From Hongsoonwoonella zoysiae (GTDB lineage Bacteria; Pseudomonadota; Alphaproteobacteria; Rhizobiales; Stappiaceae), in assembly GCF_013266695.1 (NCBI RefSeq), contig NZ_JABRXF010000001.1:933236-997235 (forward strand): a DNA stretch of 64,000 bases. Direction: 5' to 3'. The notes beneath the pieces are model-generated. The model was not told the origin of the DNA. It made no database searches and worked only from the letters and a program-made list of their open reading frames with translations. Each line of letters opens with the position of its first letter. Position 1 is the stretch's first letter. Below are positions 43,545-52,131 of the stretch, in pieces. A program made the position numbers and the translations under genes.

Positions 43545-44684
43545 TCACGCCACCCTCCGGCCTTCGCGCCACACCCCGCGCACGATCGGAACGTTGCCGA
43601 CAAGGCGCACCTGCACGAGGTCCGCCCTGCGCCCCTCCTCTATCGCGCCGCGATCGTCGAGGCCGGTCGCCTCGGCGGGTGTCTTCGTCACCATCCGCAC
43701 GGCCCGGGGAAGCGTGATCGCCTCCACCTCCTCGGCAAGCTGGAAAGCCGCCTGCAGGAGCGACATCGGGATGTAGTCGGAGGACAGCACGTCGAGGAAA
43801 CCCGCCTCAGCCAGTTCCCGTGCCGAGACATTGCCGGAGTGCGAGCCGCCGCGCACCACATTGGGCGCGCCCATCAGCACCTTCATACCTGCGTGATGGG
43901 AGGTTTTCGCGGCCTCCACCGTCGTCGGGAATTCGGCGATCGCGGTGCCGAGCGCAACCGCCTCCGCCACATGCGCTTCGCTCGCGTCGTCATGGCTTGC
44001 GACGATGATCCCGCGCTTGGCGGCTTTCGCGGCGATGTTTTTCCGGTTGTCCGGGGTGAGCTTGCTCGCCTGTGCCTGGCGCTTGGCGATATAGGCTTCC
44101 ATCTGCTCGTCGTTGAACCCCCTCTTGCCCTGGTAGTAGACACGGTAGGCGTCGAGCGAGGTGAACTGGCGCTGGCCCGGCGTGTGGTCCATCAGCGAGA
44201 TCAGGCGCACGCGCGGGTCTTCGTGGAATCTTGCGAAGGCATCCATGACGTCGGACGAGGAAACCTCGCAGCGCAGGTGGATGAAATGGTCGGCCCGCAG
44301 GCGGTGTTCGGCCAGCCCCGTCTCGATGGCGTCCGCCAGGTGCCGCATGTCGTCGATCTTGAGGTCGGCCTCCTGGTCCATGCCGATGCGCAGCGCATCG
44401 AACACTGTGGTGATGCCGGAACAGGCGATCTGGGCATCATGCGCCTGTACGGCCGAAACCGGGTTCCAGCGCACCTTGGGTCGCGGGGCATAGTGGGTTT
44501 CCAGGTGGTCGGTGTGGAGTTCCACAAGGCCCGGCAGCAGGTAGTCGCCCTCGCAGTCGTGGCCGGCGGCCGCCGAAGGTCCGGTGGCAAGGGCGGCGAT
44601 CCTGCCGTCGCGGGTGGAAAGGCTTCCGTCGATGACATCGTCGGGGAGGACGAGCCGGGCGTTCAAAAAGACATGATCAGACAT
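43545..44684 (-). CDS. phnM: RPnTP diphosphatase PhnM
   Basis: A 379-residue amidohydrolase. The metal motif LPGLVELHTDHLETHYAPRP, the lysine region and the C-terminal LVQVRLVGNVPIVRGVWREGRRV mark PhnM. It removes pyrophosphate from alpha-D-ribose 1-methylphosphonate 5-triphosphate in phosphonate breakdown. It overlaps the upstream DUF1045 gene by 8 bp, so the two are coupled. Confidence 0.94.
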   Translation of the reverse strand: MSDHVFLNARLVLPDDVIDGSLSTRDGRIAALATGPSAAAGHDCEGDYLLPGLVELHTDHLETHYAPRPKVRWNPVSAVQAHDAQIACSGITTVFDALRIGMDQEADLKIDDMRHLADAIETGLAEHRLRADHFIHLRCEVSSSDVMDAFARFHEDPRVRLISLMDHTPGQRQFTSLDAYRVYYQGKRGFNDEQMEAYIAKRQAQASKLTPDNRKNIAAKAAKRGIIVASHDDASEAHVAEAVALGTAIAEFPTTVEAAKTSHHAGMKVLMGAPNVVRGGSHSGNVSARELAEAGFLDVLSSDYIPMSLLQAAFQLAEEVEAITLPRAVRMVTKTPAEATGLDDRGAIEEGRRADLVQVRLVGNVPIVRGVWREGRRVA

Positions 44685-45408
44685 TTACGGTTCCCTGTTG
44701 GGCCTCGCGCGTCGACACTCCGGCCTTCAACGGCCTGAAGTCGATAATGGTGAAGGGGCCGCCCCGTTCCCGCTCGGCGAAAAGGCCAAGGCTGGCGAAC
44801 GCCCGGGGCCGTTCGGTCACGGAGGCGAAATAGCGCGTCGCGTCGCGCTTGAGGCATTCGGCTTCCCGCTCGTCCTCCAGTCTGGACGAAAGCGTCATAT
44901 GGAAGCGGAATTCGTCGAAAACATATGGGTAGCCCCAGCGCTGGAGATAAGCCGCCTGCCGGTCGGACAGGCCGGAGGCAAGCCTTCGCTCCCGATCCGC
45001 GTCGGAAAGCGGCGCGCGGAAGGCGTCGAAGGTTTCCACGCAGGTTGCCGCGAAAACGTCGAGCGTTTCAAGGGGTGCTGCCGGCGTCAGCGCGAGGAAG
45101 GAGCCGAGCCTCGTGACGGCAAGGCCCGGAAGGTCGAACGCCGGCATGCGCTCGCAGAATTCGGCGAAAGCGTCGCGCAACTCGTCCTCGCTGCGCCCGT
45201 CGGCCAGCGCAAACGGCGCCTTCATCGTGCCGTGGAAGCCATAGCGGCGCGGGTCGGGCGTGAGCGCGTGAAGCCGCTCTCGCGAAACTTCCTCTAGCGC
45301 GGGCTGGGTAAACTTTTCGCCTGAAAACGCATCGCGGCCGAGCCAATGGCTGCCGAGCCGCGTCAGCGGGTTGTCGTGAGGTGGTGTATAATAGATTGCG
45401 TAACGCAT
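44677..45408 (-). CDS. DUF1045 phn-operon protein, 2H-phosphoesterase-like
   Basis: A 243-residue protein of the DUF1045 family seen in alphaproteobacterial phn operons (MRYAIYYTPPHDNPLTRLGSHWLGRDAF). Two HxT motifs are visible, YGFHGTMKAP and FRFHMTLSSRL, with about 130 residues between them. That pattern defines the 2H phosphoesterase superfamily, which opens cyclic phosphates. It may open the 5-phosphoribosyl 1,2-cyclic phosphate made by C-P lyase, replacing PhnP, which is not in this operon. That role is inference. It overlaps phnM by 8 bp, and a 100-bp gap separates it from phnL. Confidence 0.86.
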   Translation of the reverse strand: MRYAIYYTPPHDNPLTRLGSHWLGRDAFSGEKFTQPALEEVSRERLHALTPDPRRYGFHGTMKAPFALADGRSEDELRDAFAEFCERMPAFDLPGLAVTRLGSFLALTPAAPLETLDVFAATCVETFDAFRAPLSDADRERRLASGLSDRQAAYLQRWGYPYVFDEFRFHMTLSSRLEDEREAECLKRDATRYFASVTERPRAFASLGLFAERERGGPFTIIDFRPLKAGVSTREAQQGTVNV

Positions 45409-45508
45409 GGAAAATGCCTGTTGGTGTTCCTCGTATCGACGCGACTTGCCATTTGCTTGTGGCAGCGCCGTGTCGGCGCCATGATGAAATTCGGTTTTGC
45501 GCCCTTCG

Positions 45509-46210
45509 TCACGCCGCCGCCTTGAAGGCGCTTACGTCGATGATCCGGTCGGCGATCCTCTCGCGCACGTCCTCATCGTGCAGGATGGCGAGCATGGCGA
45601 CCCCATCGGCCTTCTTTCCCTGCACGAGATCCACCACCACGGCCCGGTTTTCGGCGTCGAGCGAGGCGGTCGGCTCGTCGAGCAGCAGGACAGGATAATG
45701 GGCGATGAAGCCGCGCGCGATGTTGACGCGCTGTTGCTCGCCGCCGGAAAAGGTCGCCGGCGCGAGCCGCCACAGTCGCTCGGGCACATTCAGGCGGCGA
45801 AGCAGCGTCATCGCCTTTTCCCGCGCCTCGTCGCGCGCAGCCCCTTGCGAAACCAGCGGCTCGGCCACGATATCCACCGCCGCCACGCGGGGAATGACTT
45901 TCAGGAACTGACTCACGTAGCCGATGGTGCTACGCCTCAAGGCCAGCATGCGGCGCGGTTGCGCGGCCGCGATGTCGACGGTCTCCCCGCCGTCGGCGGT
46001 TATAAGGATCCGGCCTTTCTCGCAGGCGTAATTGCCGTAGATCATCTTGAGGATCGAGCTTTTCCCCGCCCCCGACGGTCCACCCAGCACCACGCATTCT
46101 CCGGCGGCGACGGAGAAACCGACGTCGGCGACGACGGGAAGCTCCGCTCCCTCCTGCAGGTGCATCTTGAAGCTTTTGCCGACATCGGCGAGGCGAAGTC
46201 TCGTGCGCAT
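45509..46210 (-). CDS. phnL: C-P lyase ABC-type ATPase PhnL
   Basis: 233 residues. Walker A GGPSGAGKSS, the signature FSGGEQQRVNIARG and Walker B VLLLDEPTASLD are all intact. Sequence such as LPVVADVGFSVAAGECVVL is typical of PhnL. It supports C-P lyase with PhnG-K. Start ATG at 46210, 2 bp after the phnK stop. Cytosolic, with no permease partner in the window. Confidence 0.93.
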   Translation of the reverse strand: MRTRLRLADVGKSFKMHLQEGAELPVVADVGFSVAAGECVVLGGPSGAGKSSILKMIYGNYACEKGRILITADGGETVDIAAAQPRRMLALRRSTIGYVSQFLKVIPRVAAVDIVAEPLVSQGAARDEAREKAMTLLRRLNVPERLWRLAPATFSGGEQQRVNIARGFIAHYPVLLLDEPTASLDAENRAVVVDLVQGKKADGVAMLAILHDEDVRERIADRIIDVSAFKAAA

Positions 46211-46212
46211 GG

Positions 46213-47007
46213 TCAAACCTGCAATATGGAGGAAACGAGTAGCTGGGTGTAGGGCGCCTGCGGGTCGTCGAGCACCCGGTCGGTCAGCCCTGTTTCGATA
46301 ACCTTGCCGTGCCGCATCACCATCATGCGGTGGGAAAGCAGCCTTGCGACGGCAAGGTCGTGCGTGACGATGATAACCGAAAGCCCGAGATCGGAGACGA
46401 GCCCGCGAAGAAGATCGAGCAGCCGCGCCTGCACGGAAACGTCGAGCCCGCCGGTCGGCTCGTCCATGAAGACGAGGCGCGGGTTCGTGACGAGGTTTCG
46501 CGCGATTTGCAGGCGCTGTCGCATGCCGCCGGAAAAGGCGCGCGGGGTGTCGTCGATACGGCTTTCGTCGATCTCCACCCGCGAAAGCCAGTCGAGCGCG
46601 GTGCCGCGAATGTCGCCGTAGTGGCGTTCGCCCACCGCCATCAGCCGTTCGCCGACGTTCGCCCCGGCGGAAACGGACATGCGCAGCCCGTCGGCGGCAT
46701 GTTGGTGCACGAAGCCCCAGTCGGTTCGCATCAAAAGCCTGCGTTCGGCCTCCGTGAGCCGGAAAAGATCGCGCATCGTGCCGTCGCGCATGCGGTATTC
46801 GACGATGCCCGCCGTCGGCGCCAGGCGCGTCGAAAGACAATCGAGCAGCGTCGTCTTGCCCGATCCGCTTTCGCCGACGATCGCCAGCACCTCGCCGGGG
46901 TAAAGCTCGAAGGTAACATCCCGGCAGCCGATCCTTTCGCCGTATAGGCGGGTCAGCGCGCTTGCGCGCAAAAGCGGCTCTTCGTCCGGTAAAGGCTTCG
47001 CGCTCAT
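46213..47007 (-). CDS. phnK: C-P lyase ABC-type ATPase PhnK
   Basis: 264 residues. Walker A GESGSGKTT, the signature FSGGMRQRLQIARN and Walker B VFMDEPTGGLDVSVQARLL are present. PhnK binds the PhnGHIJ core and couples ATP hydrolysis to its cycle. It overlaps phnJ by ATGA (47004-47007). The longer frame reaching 48000 is antisense-like shadow inside phnJ and phnI. Confidence 0.94.
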   Translation of the reverse strand: MSAKPLPDEEPLLRASALTRLYGERIGCRDVTFELYPGEVLAIVGESGSGKTTLLDCLSTRLAPTAGIVEYRMRDGTMRDLFRLTEAERRLLMRTDWGFVHQHAADGLRMSVSAGANVGERLMAVGERHYGDIRGTALDWLSRVEIDESRIDDTPRAFSGGMRQRLQIARNLVTNPRLVFMDEPTGGLDVSVQARLLDLLRGLVSDLGLSVIIVTHDLAVARLLSHRMMVMRHGKVIETGLTDRVLDDPQAPYTQLLVSSILQV

Positions 47008-47921
47008 CGCGCCGTCTCCTCGCCTTTCAGCGGGATTCCGCCAGCCTCGCCCGTATGGCCCGCCGCGCGCCGTTCCTCGCAGTGGTCGGTATCGGAACAA
47101 ACGAACATCCGCCCGCCGCGATCGTCCAGCACGACCTCGTCGAGATAGACGTTCTCCGCCCCGCAGATCGCGCAAGGCCGGTCGAATTTCTGGATTTCGA
47201 AGGGGTAATCCTCGAAGTCGAGGCTTTCCACCGCGGTATGCGGCGGGATCGCGTAAATGCGCTTTTCCCGGCCCGCGCCGAAAAGCTGCAGCGCGTCCAT
47301 TTCGTGCATTTTCGGGTTGTCGAACTTCGGCGTCGGCGAAGGATCCATCACATAGCGCCCGTCCACCTTCACCGGGTAGGCGTAGGTGGTGGCGATGTGC
47401 CCGTGCCGGGCGATGTCCTCGTAAAGCTTCACATGCATCAGGCCATATTCGGCAAGCGCATGCATCTTGCGCGTTTCGGTTTCGCGCGGCTCCAGAAAGC
47501 GCAAGGGTTCGGGGATCGGCACCTGATAGACGATGATCTGGTCTTCCTTGAGCGCCTTTTCGGGAATGCGGTGGCGTGTCTGGATGATCGTCGCCTCGTC
47601 GGTTCGCGTCGTCGTCGCGACTTGCGCCGTCTTTTCGAAGAACGCGCGAATAGAGACCGCGTTCGTCGTGTCGTCGGATCCCTGGTCGATGACTTTCAGC
47701 ACATCGTCCCGGCCCAGGATGGAGGCCGTCACCTGCACCCCGCCCGTACCCCAGCCGTAGGGCATGGGCATTTCTCTTGAGGCGAACGGCACCTGGTATC
47801 CCGGCACGGCGATAGCCTTCAGGATCGCCCGGCGGATCATGCGTTTCGTCTGCTCGTCCAGATAGGCGAAGTTGTATTCGCCCTCGCCCGCCTGGGTGGC
47901 GGTGTCCGCCTGAGCGTTCAT
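47004..47921 (-). CDS. phnJ: C-P lyase radical SAM subunit PhnJ
   Basis: 305 residues. The glycyl-radical region MPYGWGTGGVQ and the cluster cysteines C250, C253, C275 and C281 (CX2CX21CX5C) match E. coli PhnJ. It uses SAM and a 4Fe-4S cluster to cut the C-P bond, giving methane (from methylphosphonate) and 5-phosphoribosyl 1,2-cyclic phosphate. Start ATG at 47921, overlapping phnI by ATGA. Confidence 0.96.
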   Translation of the reverse strand: MNAQADTATQAGEGEYNFAYLDEQTKRMIRRAILKAIAVPGYQVPFASREMPMPYGWGTGGVQVTASILGRDDVLKVIDQGSDDTTNAVSIRAFFEKTAQVATTTRTDEATIIQTRHRIPEKALKEDQIIVYQVPIPEPLRFLEPRETETRKMHALAEYGLMHVKLYEDIARHGHIATTYAYPVKVDGRYVMDPSPTPKFDNPKMHEMDALQLFGAGREKRIYAIPPHTAVESLDFEDYPFEIQKFDRPCAICGAENVYLDEVVLDDRGGRMFVCSDTDHCEERRAAGHTGEAGGIPLKGEETAR

Positions 47922-49039
47922 TCCGCCGCCTCCTGTGCGTCGGCCTTGTCCTTCCGGTTTCGCTCTTCCCACTCGCGGCGCATTTGCCGGACAAGCGCAA
48001 GTTCTGCCTGAAAGTCCACGTAATGCGGCAGCTTCAGGTGTTCCACGAAGCCGGTCGCCTGCACGTTGTCGGAGTGGGACAGCACGAATTCCTCGTCCTG
48101 CGCGGGCGCGCCGCCTTCCTCGCCAAGCTCGCGGGAGCGCAGCGCCCGGTCGACCAGCGCCATGCTCATCGCCTTGCGTTCGCCTTGCCCGAAGACAAGG
48201 CCGTATCCGCGCGAAAACTGCGGCGGCGCTTTCGCCGAACCCTGGAACTGGTTGATCATCTGGCATTCGGTTACCGAAATCCGCCCCAGCGGCACGGCGA
48301 AGCCCAGTTCCTCGGCGAAGAATTCAACCTCCACCTCGCCAAGCCTTATTTCGCCGGCGAAGGGGTGCGTGCGTCCGAAACCGCGCTGCGTGGAATAGCC
48401 GAGCGCGAGCAGAAAGCCCTCGTCGCCGCGCGCAAGGTTCTGCAGGCGGATGTCGCGGCCTGCCGGAAACGACAGCGGCTCGCGCGTCAGGTCGCCCGTT
48501 TCGCTGTCTTCAATTTCGCCCTCTGGCACGTCCGGCTCGATCAGGCCTTCATGGCCCAGAAGGTCGGTCACGCGCGGCATGTCTTCTTCTGCCGCCTCCG
48601 CCAGTTCCGGCGTCCCGGGGGCCTCGCCGCCTTCGGCCGCCAGTTTGAAGTCGAGCAGGCGGTGCGTGTAATCGAAGGTCGGACCCAGAAGCTGGCCGCC
48701 CGGCAGATCCTTGTAGGTCGCCGAAATCCGCCTTCGCACGCGCATCTTCGCGGTATCCAGAGGCTCGGAGTAGCCGAAGCGCGGCAGCGTCGTGCGGTAG
48801 GCGCGTATCAGAAAGATCGCCTCGATCAGGTCGCCGCGCGCCTGTTTGATCGCAAGGGCCGCAAGCTCCATGTCGTAGAGCGAACCTTCGGCCATCACGC
48901 GGGCGACCGAAAGCGCCATCTGCTCCACGATCTGGGCAAGTGTCAGGTCCGGGACGGCTCGGTCGCCGCGCCGCTCGTGCGCGAGCAGGCGGTGTGCGTT
49001 GCGGATCGCCTTTTCTCCGCCCTTGACGGCAACATACAT
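47918..49039 (-). CDS. phnI: C-P lyase core subunit PhnI
   Basis: 373 residues, slightly longer than E. coli PhnI (354). It begins MYVAVKGGEKAIRNAHRLL and contains the core PhnI sequence LPGGQLLGPTFDYTHRLLDFKL. With PhnG, PhnH and PhnL it forms ribose 1-phosphonate 5-triphosphate from ATP and the phosphonate. A Glu-rich insertion at about 150-190 explains the extra length. It overlaps phnJ by 4 bp and starts 3 bp after the phnH stop. Confidence 0.94.
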   Translation of the reverse strand: MYVAVKGGEKAIRNAHRLLAHERRGDRAVPDLTLAQIVEQMALSVARVMAEGSLYDMELAALAIKQARGDLIEAIFLIRAYRTTLPRFGYSEPLDTAKMRVRRRISATYKDLPGGQLLGPTFDYTHRLLDFKLAAEGGEAPGTPELAEAAEEDMPRVTDLLGHEGLIEPDVPEGEIEDSETGDLTREPLSFPAGRDIRLQNLARGDEGFLLALGYSTQRGFGRTHPFAGEIRLGEVEVEFFAEELGFAVPLGRISVTECQMINQFQGSAKAPPQFSRGYGLVFGQGERKAMSMALVDRALRSRELGEEGGAPAQDEEFVLSHSDNVQATGFVEHLKLPHYVDFQAELALVRQMRREWEERNRKDKADAQEAAE

Positions 49040-49042
49040 CGC

Positions 49043-49663
49043 TCAGCGGTCCTTTGTTTCGATGCGGGTTGAGCGCGGCAGTCCGGCAACCTGCTTTTTG
49101 GTGACGAAGAGCATGTCGACGCCGCGCGGAAACTGCGCGTGGATCGTGGCGAGCTCCGCCCAGAAGGAAAGCGGCAGGGGGTTTGCGCCAAAGCCGGCAG
49201 GTGTCTTCAGGCCGGGACCGGAAAGTGTCACGGCCTTCGGCCCCGTCAGCCTGTCGACCATGGCGATGATCGTCGTGGACCTGTCGGGATATTCGAGCGT
49301 GCCCTGGTTGAAGCTTGCAAGCGGCGGCATGCGCTCCGCGTCGCTGATGAGCGCGAAGCTCGCCTCACCCCGGTCGGCGGTGATCGGGCAGCCTGTGTGA
49401 AAGCGCAGGAACTGCCTGACTTCCGAAGACCCGGCAAGCGCGGAATCGAGCCAGACCGGCGTGTCGTAGTCGACTAGAGAAAGCGCGATAGCCGCCGCCG
49501 TGTTCGAAAGGGGTGCGGGGGCTTTAAAATCGCCCGTGTCGAGCTTTTGCGGCTGGCCGGGCCGGGCCAGCGCGTTCATCACCGTCCGGAAAGTCGCCTG
49601 GGAATCGTGCACCGGGTCGGGCAGGCCCGGAAGCGGCGCTGCGGCTTCAAGCAGTGCGCTCAT
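49043..49663 (-). CDS. phnH: C-P lyase core subunit PhnH
   Basis: 206 residues. It carries the PhnH-type N-terminus LPGLPDPVHDSQATFRTVMNAL and ends GVDMLFVTKKQVAGLPRSTRI. PhnH is a structural subunit of the C-P lyase core, related to PLP-transferase folds without cofactor. Its start codon shares one base with the phnG stop, showing tight coupling. Confidence 0.92.
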   Translation of the reverse strand: MSALLEAAAPLPGLPDPVHDSQATFRTVMNALARPGQPQKLDTGDFKAPAPLSNTAAAIALSLVDYDTPVWLDSALAGSSEVRQFLRFHTGCPITADRGEASFALISDAERMPPLASFNQGTLEYPDRSTTIIAMVDRLTGPKAVTLSGPGLKTPAGFGANPLPLSFWAELATIHAQFPRGVDMLFVTKKQVAGLPRSTRIETKDR

Positions 49664-50145
49664 CAGTCCTCTCCGCGAACCATGGTGAAGAAATCGACCT
49701 TGGTCGCCGCCGTTTCGGCGCGCGCTGTCGCGTCGGCGGCCTCAAGGTCTTCGGCAAGCGGGGCAATCAGGCCGCGTTCCACTTCGTCGCGGTGCTTTTC
49801 CGTCTGCCAGAGCGCGTCGAACAGGGCGGCATAGAGCGCTTTCTTGCGGTCGCGGCCGAGCGCGTAGGAATAGCCGGTCTCTCCGCTTTCGATCGTGACA
49901 ACGGCGCGCGTCACCGTCGCCTCGCCGAGGTTGAAGGGCCGTCCACCGCCGCCCGCGCGCCCGCGCATCATCACAAGGCCGGTTTCGGGCGCGCGCAGCG
50001 TGCGGAAGGCCGGCTTGTTCGAAAGCGCTTCCCAGGCATTCGCCAGCCGCTCCGTGTCGCTACGCGCCAGCAGCGCCATCACGGCCTTGCGGCGCGGATC
50101 GCCCATTTTTTTCGGCGCGGCGTCGTCATCCCGTGCCTCGCTCAT
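49663..50145 (-). CDS. phnG: C-P lyase core subunit PhnG
   Basis: 160 residues. The sequence VMALLARSDTERLANAWEALSNKPAFRTLRAPETGLVMMRGRAGGGG-like pattern is typical of PhnG, with the RGRAGGGGRPFNLGEATV block conserved. First gene of the operon phnGHIJKL-DUF1045-phnMN. AGGAAAGAG lies before the ATG. The upstream region holds a PhnF-type palindrome and a Pho-box-like sequence. Confidence 0.93.
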   Translation of the reverse strand: MSEARDDDAAPKKMGDPRRKAVMALLARSDTERLANAWEALSNKPAFRTLRAPETGLVMMRGRAGGGGRPFNLGEATVTRAVVTIESGETGYSYALGRDRKKALYAALFDALWQTEKHRDEVERGLIAPLAEDLEAADATARAETAATKVDFFTMVRGED

Positions 50146-50379
50146 GCCGTTTCTCTTTCCTGCGTCAGGTCGCGCTCTATGCGAACGACTTTCGGTTTAT
50201 TCGGATTGAGCCCAAGGGCTTGCCGAAAGGTATAGAAATTCGGCAGGCGCTCAGGCGGAAGATGCGAACTCTTCCCTATCCCTCGCCCTCGAAGGGTGAG
50301 GGTGCCGAAGCGCCGGATTTGAACAACGCCTCATCCTCCCCCTGAATTTCCATACCCCCTACCACCGTCGATCTGATTT

Positions 50380-50395
50380 GTCTATTTGTATAGAC
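50380..50395. promoter_or_regulatory. Palindrome, probable PhnF operator
   Basis: GTCTATTTGTATAGAC is an inverted repeat (GTCTAT / ATAGAC, 4-nt spacer) between phnG and phnF. GntR/UtrA regulators such as PhnF bind TATAGAC-containing sites, so it fits a PhnF operator acting on both divergent genes. Confidence 0.72.
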
Positions 50396-50422
50396 GAATT
50401 TGCATTTTGGTCCAGCCCCTCT

Positions 50423-50440
50423 ATGACAGGCCAATGACGA
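50423..50440 (-). promoter_or_regulatory. Pho-box-like sequence
   Basis: On the minus strand TCGTCAT, 4 bp, CTGTCAT. The second half matches the Pho-box heptamer exactly and the first at 5 of 7. It overlaps the phnF start codon and would face the phnG operon, about 280 bp away, leaving a long leader. Confidence 0.45.
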
Positions 50441-51180
50441 GCGGAGCGGAAAAACCCGAAATCGAGCGCGGTAGCGGCGTGGCGATCTGGCGGCAGATCG
50501 CCGAGCAGCTTCGCGCCGAAATCCTGTCGGGCCGTCTCGGCGCCAACGGCGGAAAACTGCCGACGGAAACGGACCTTGCCGCGCGTTTCGGCGTGAACAG
50601 GCATACCGTGCGCCGTGCTATCGCCAGCCTGACGGCGGACGGCCTTCTGCGCGCCGATCAGGGGCGCGGCACTTTCGTCGCCGACAGGCTGATCGACTAC
50701 CCCATCTCGCCACGTACCCGCTTTTCGGAAATAATCGCCGCCCAGTCGCGGGAGCCGCATGGCCGGCTTCTGTCTTCCACCGTCGAGCCCGCGAGCGCCT
50801 ATATCGCGGAACGGCTTGGCGTTGCGGAAGGCACGCCGCTCCTGCGCATCGAGACCATCGGCGATGCCGATGGCATCCCGCTTACCCGCTCGAGCAGCTG
50901 GTTCGACCGCGCAAGATTCCCGAACCTGGCAGCCGATTTCGTCGAGACGGGCAGCGTCACCATTGCGCTTGAGCGCGCAGGCGCTGGCGATTACCGGCGC
51001 AAGGAAACACGGATTTCGGCGGAGATCGTGGACCCGGAGGAGGCGAAGCTTCTGGAGATCGCCGTGGGCCAGCCTGTCCTCGTGGTCGAGGCGCTCAACG
51101 CCGAGCCAGACGGCCGCCCGAGCCACCTGACGCAGTCCCGCCTCGTTGCCGCGCGCATGCAGCTTGTGGTCGAAAACTGA
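50434..51180 (+). CDS. phnF: GntR-family phosphonate regulator PhnF
   Basis: 248 residues. An N-terminal winged helix (AIWRQIAEQLRAEILSGRLG, KLPTETDLAARFGVNRHTVRRAI) is followed by a UtrA ligand-binding domain (EGTPLLRIETIGDADGIPLTRSSSWFD). It probably represses the divergent phnGHIJKL operon until a phosphonate or pathway intermediate is bound. I start at ATG 50434, since the earlier TTG at 50386 lies inside the operator palindrome. It is the only regulator of the phn cluster in this window; no phnCDE transporter is present. Confidence 0.9.
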   Translation: MTSGAEKPEIERGSGVAIWRQIAEQLRAEILSGRLGANGGKLPTETDLAARFGVNRHTVRRAIASLTADGLLRADQGRGTFVADRLIDYPISPRTRFSEIIAAQSREPHGRLLSSTVEPASAYIAERLGVAEGTPLLRIETIGDADGIPLTRSSSWFDRARFPNLAADFVETGSVTIALERAGAGDYRRKETRISAEIVDPEEAKLLEIAVGQPVLVVEALNAEPDGRPSHLTQSRLVAARMQLVVEN

Positions 51181-51418
51181 CTGCAAACGACCCGATCAAA
51201 CTGATTTGTTCGCCGCGTGAAGCCCGGTGCTGTTGCGTGCGTTGTTCAGGCATTTGGCGGACTTCCGGCAGTTTGCCTTAACTGTTCACTCAGGTTGAAC
51301 ACTGCATCCAGATATCGGCCCCTTCGTATCCAGATCCGAAACCGCATATTCGCTCTCGAATGAAGGCTCGCGGGTCTGTCCGTCCCGCGAAGCGCAGCGA
51401 AAGATTCTGGAGTTTGAA

Positions 51419-52048
51419 ATGACGAAGGTTCTGGTTCTCTACTACTCGTCCTACGGCCACATCGAAGGCCTGGCGGGCGCGGTTGCGGACGGTGCGAAAT
51501 CCGTCGACGGCGTCGAAGTTTCCGTGAAGCGCGTGCCCGAACTGATGCCGGATGACGTAGCGAAAGGCGCCGGCGTCAAGCTCGATCAGGCAGCGCCCGT
51601 CGCCGATCCGCAGGAACTTGCCGATTATGACGCCATCATCATCGGCACGCCCACCCGCTTCGGCAGCATGGCCGCCCAGATGCGCAACTTCCTCGACCAG
51701 ACCGGCGGTCTGTGGGCAAAGGGCGCGCTCGTCGGCAAGGTCGGCTCCGTCTTCACCTCCACCGCTACCGGCGGCGGCAATGAATCCACGATCCTTTCTT
51801 CGTGGAACACGCTCGCCCATCACGGCATGGTGATCGTCGGCCTGCCCTACGCCGCCCAGGAGCTGCTCGATATCTCGGAAGTGCGTGGCGGATCGCCCTA
51901 TGGTGCCGGAACGATTGCCGGCGGCGACGGCTCGCGCCAGCCGAGCGAGAAGGAGTTGTCTCTCGCCCGCTTCCAGGGCCGGCATGTGGCAACTGTCGCG
52001 GCCGAACTCGTCCACGGCCGCAAGGTGCGCGAGCCGGAGATGGCGTAA
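51419..52048 (+). CDS. wrbA: NAD(P)H:quinone oxidoreductase type IV WrbA
   Basis: 209 residues. The flavodoxin-like FMN fold reads [18 protein letters not shown], and [30 protein letters not shown] and TGGGNES are WrbA signatures. It reduces quinones by two electrons, protecting against radicals. Single gene after a 238-bp gap, with a hairpin after its stop. Cytosolic tetramer by family. Confidence 0.95.
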   Translation: MTKVLVLYYSSYGHIEGLAGAVADGAKSVDGVEVSVKRVPELMPDDVAKGAGVKLDQAAPVADPQELADYDAIIIGTPTRFGSMAAQMRNFLDQTGGLWAKGALVGKVGSVFTSTATGGGNESTILSSWNTLAHHGMVIVGLPYAAQELLDISEVRGGSPYGAGTIAGGDGSRQPSEKELSLARFQGRHVATVAAELVHGRKVREPEMA

Positions 52049-52081
52049 ATCCGTCAGGGAATTCTAAAACACCCGGAATAC

Positions 52082-52111
52082 CCCCGGCGGCGTCCGATGT
52101 GCCCGCCGGGG
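52082..52111. terminator. Bidirectional hairpin between convergent genes
   Basis: CCCCGGCGG pairs with CCGCCGGGG across a 12-nt loop, between the wrbA stop and the CYTH-CHAD stop. There is no T-run on either side, so termination is only likely. Confidence 0.5.
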
Positions 52112-52131
52112 AATTCTCCTCGCCGCTTGAA

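Noticed and set aside
47008-48000. Extended PhnK frame as a fused protein
   Set aside because: The region is fully explained by phnJ and phnI in other frames; PhnK begins at 47007.
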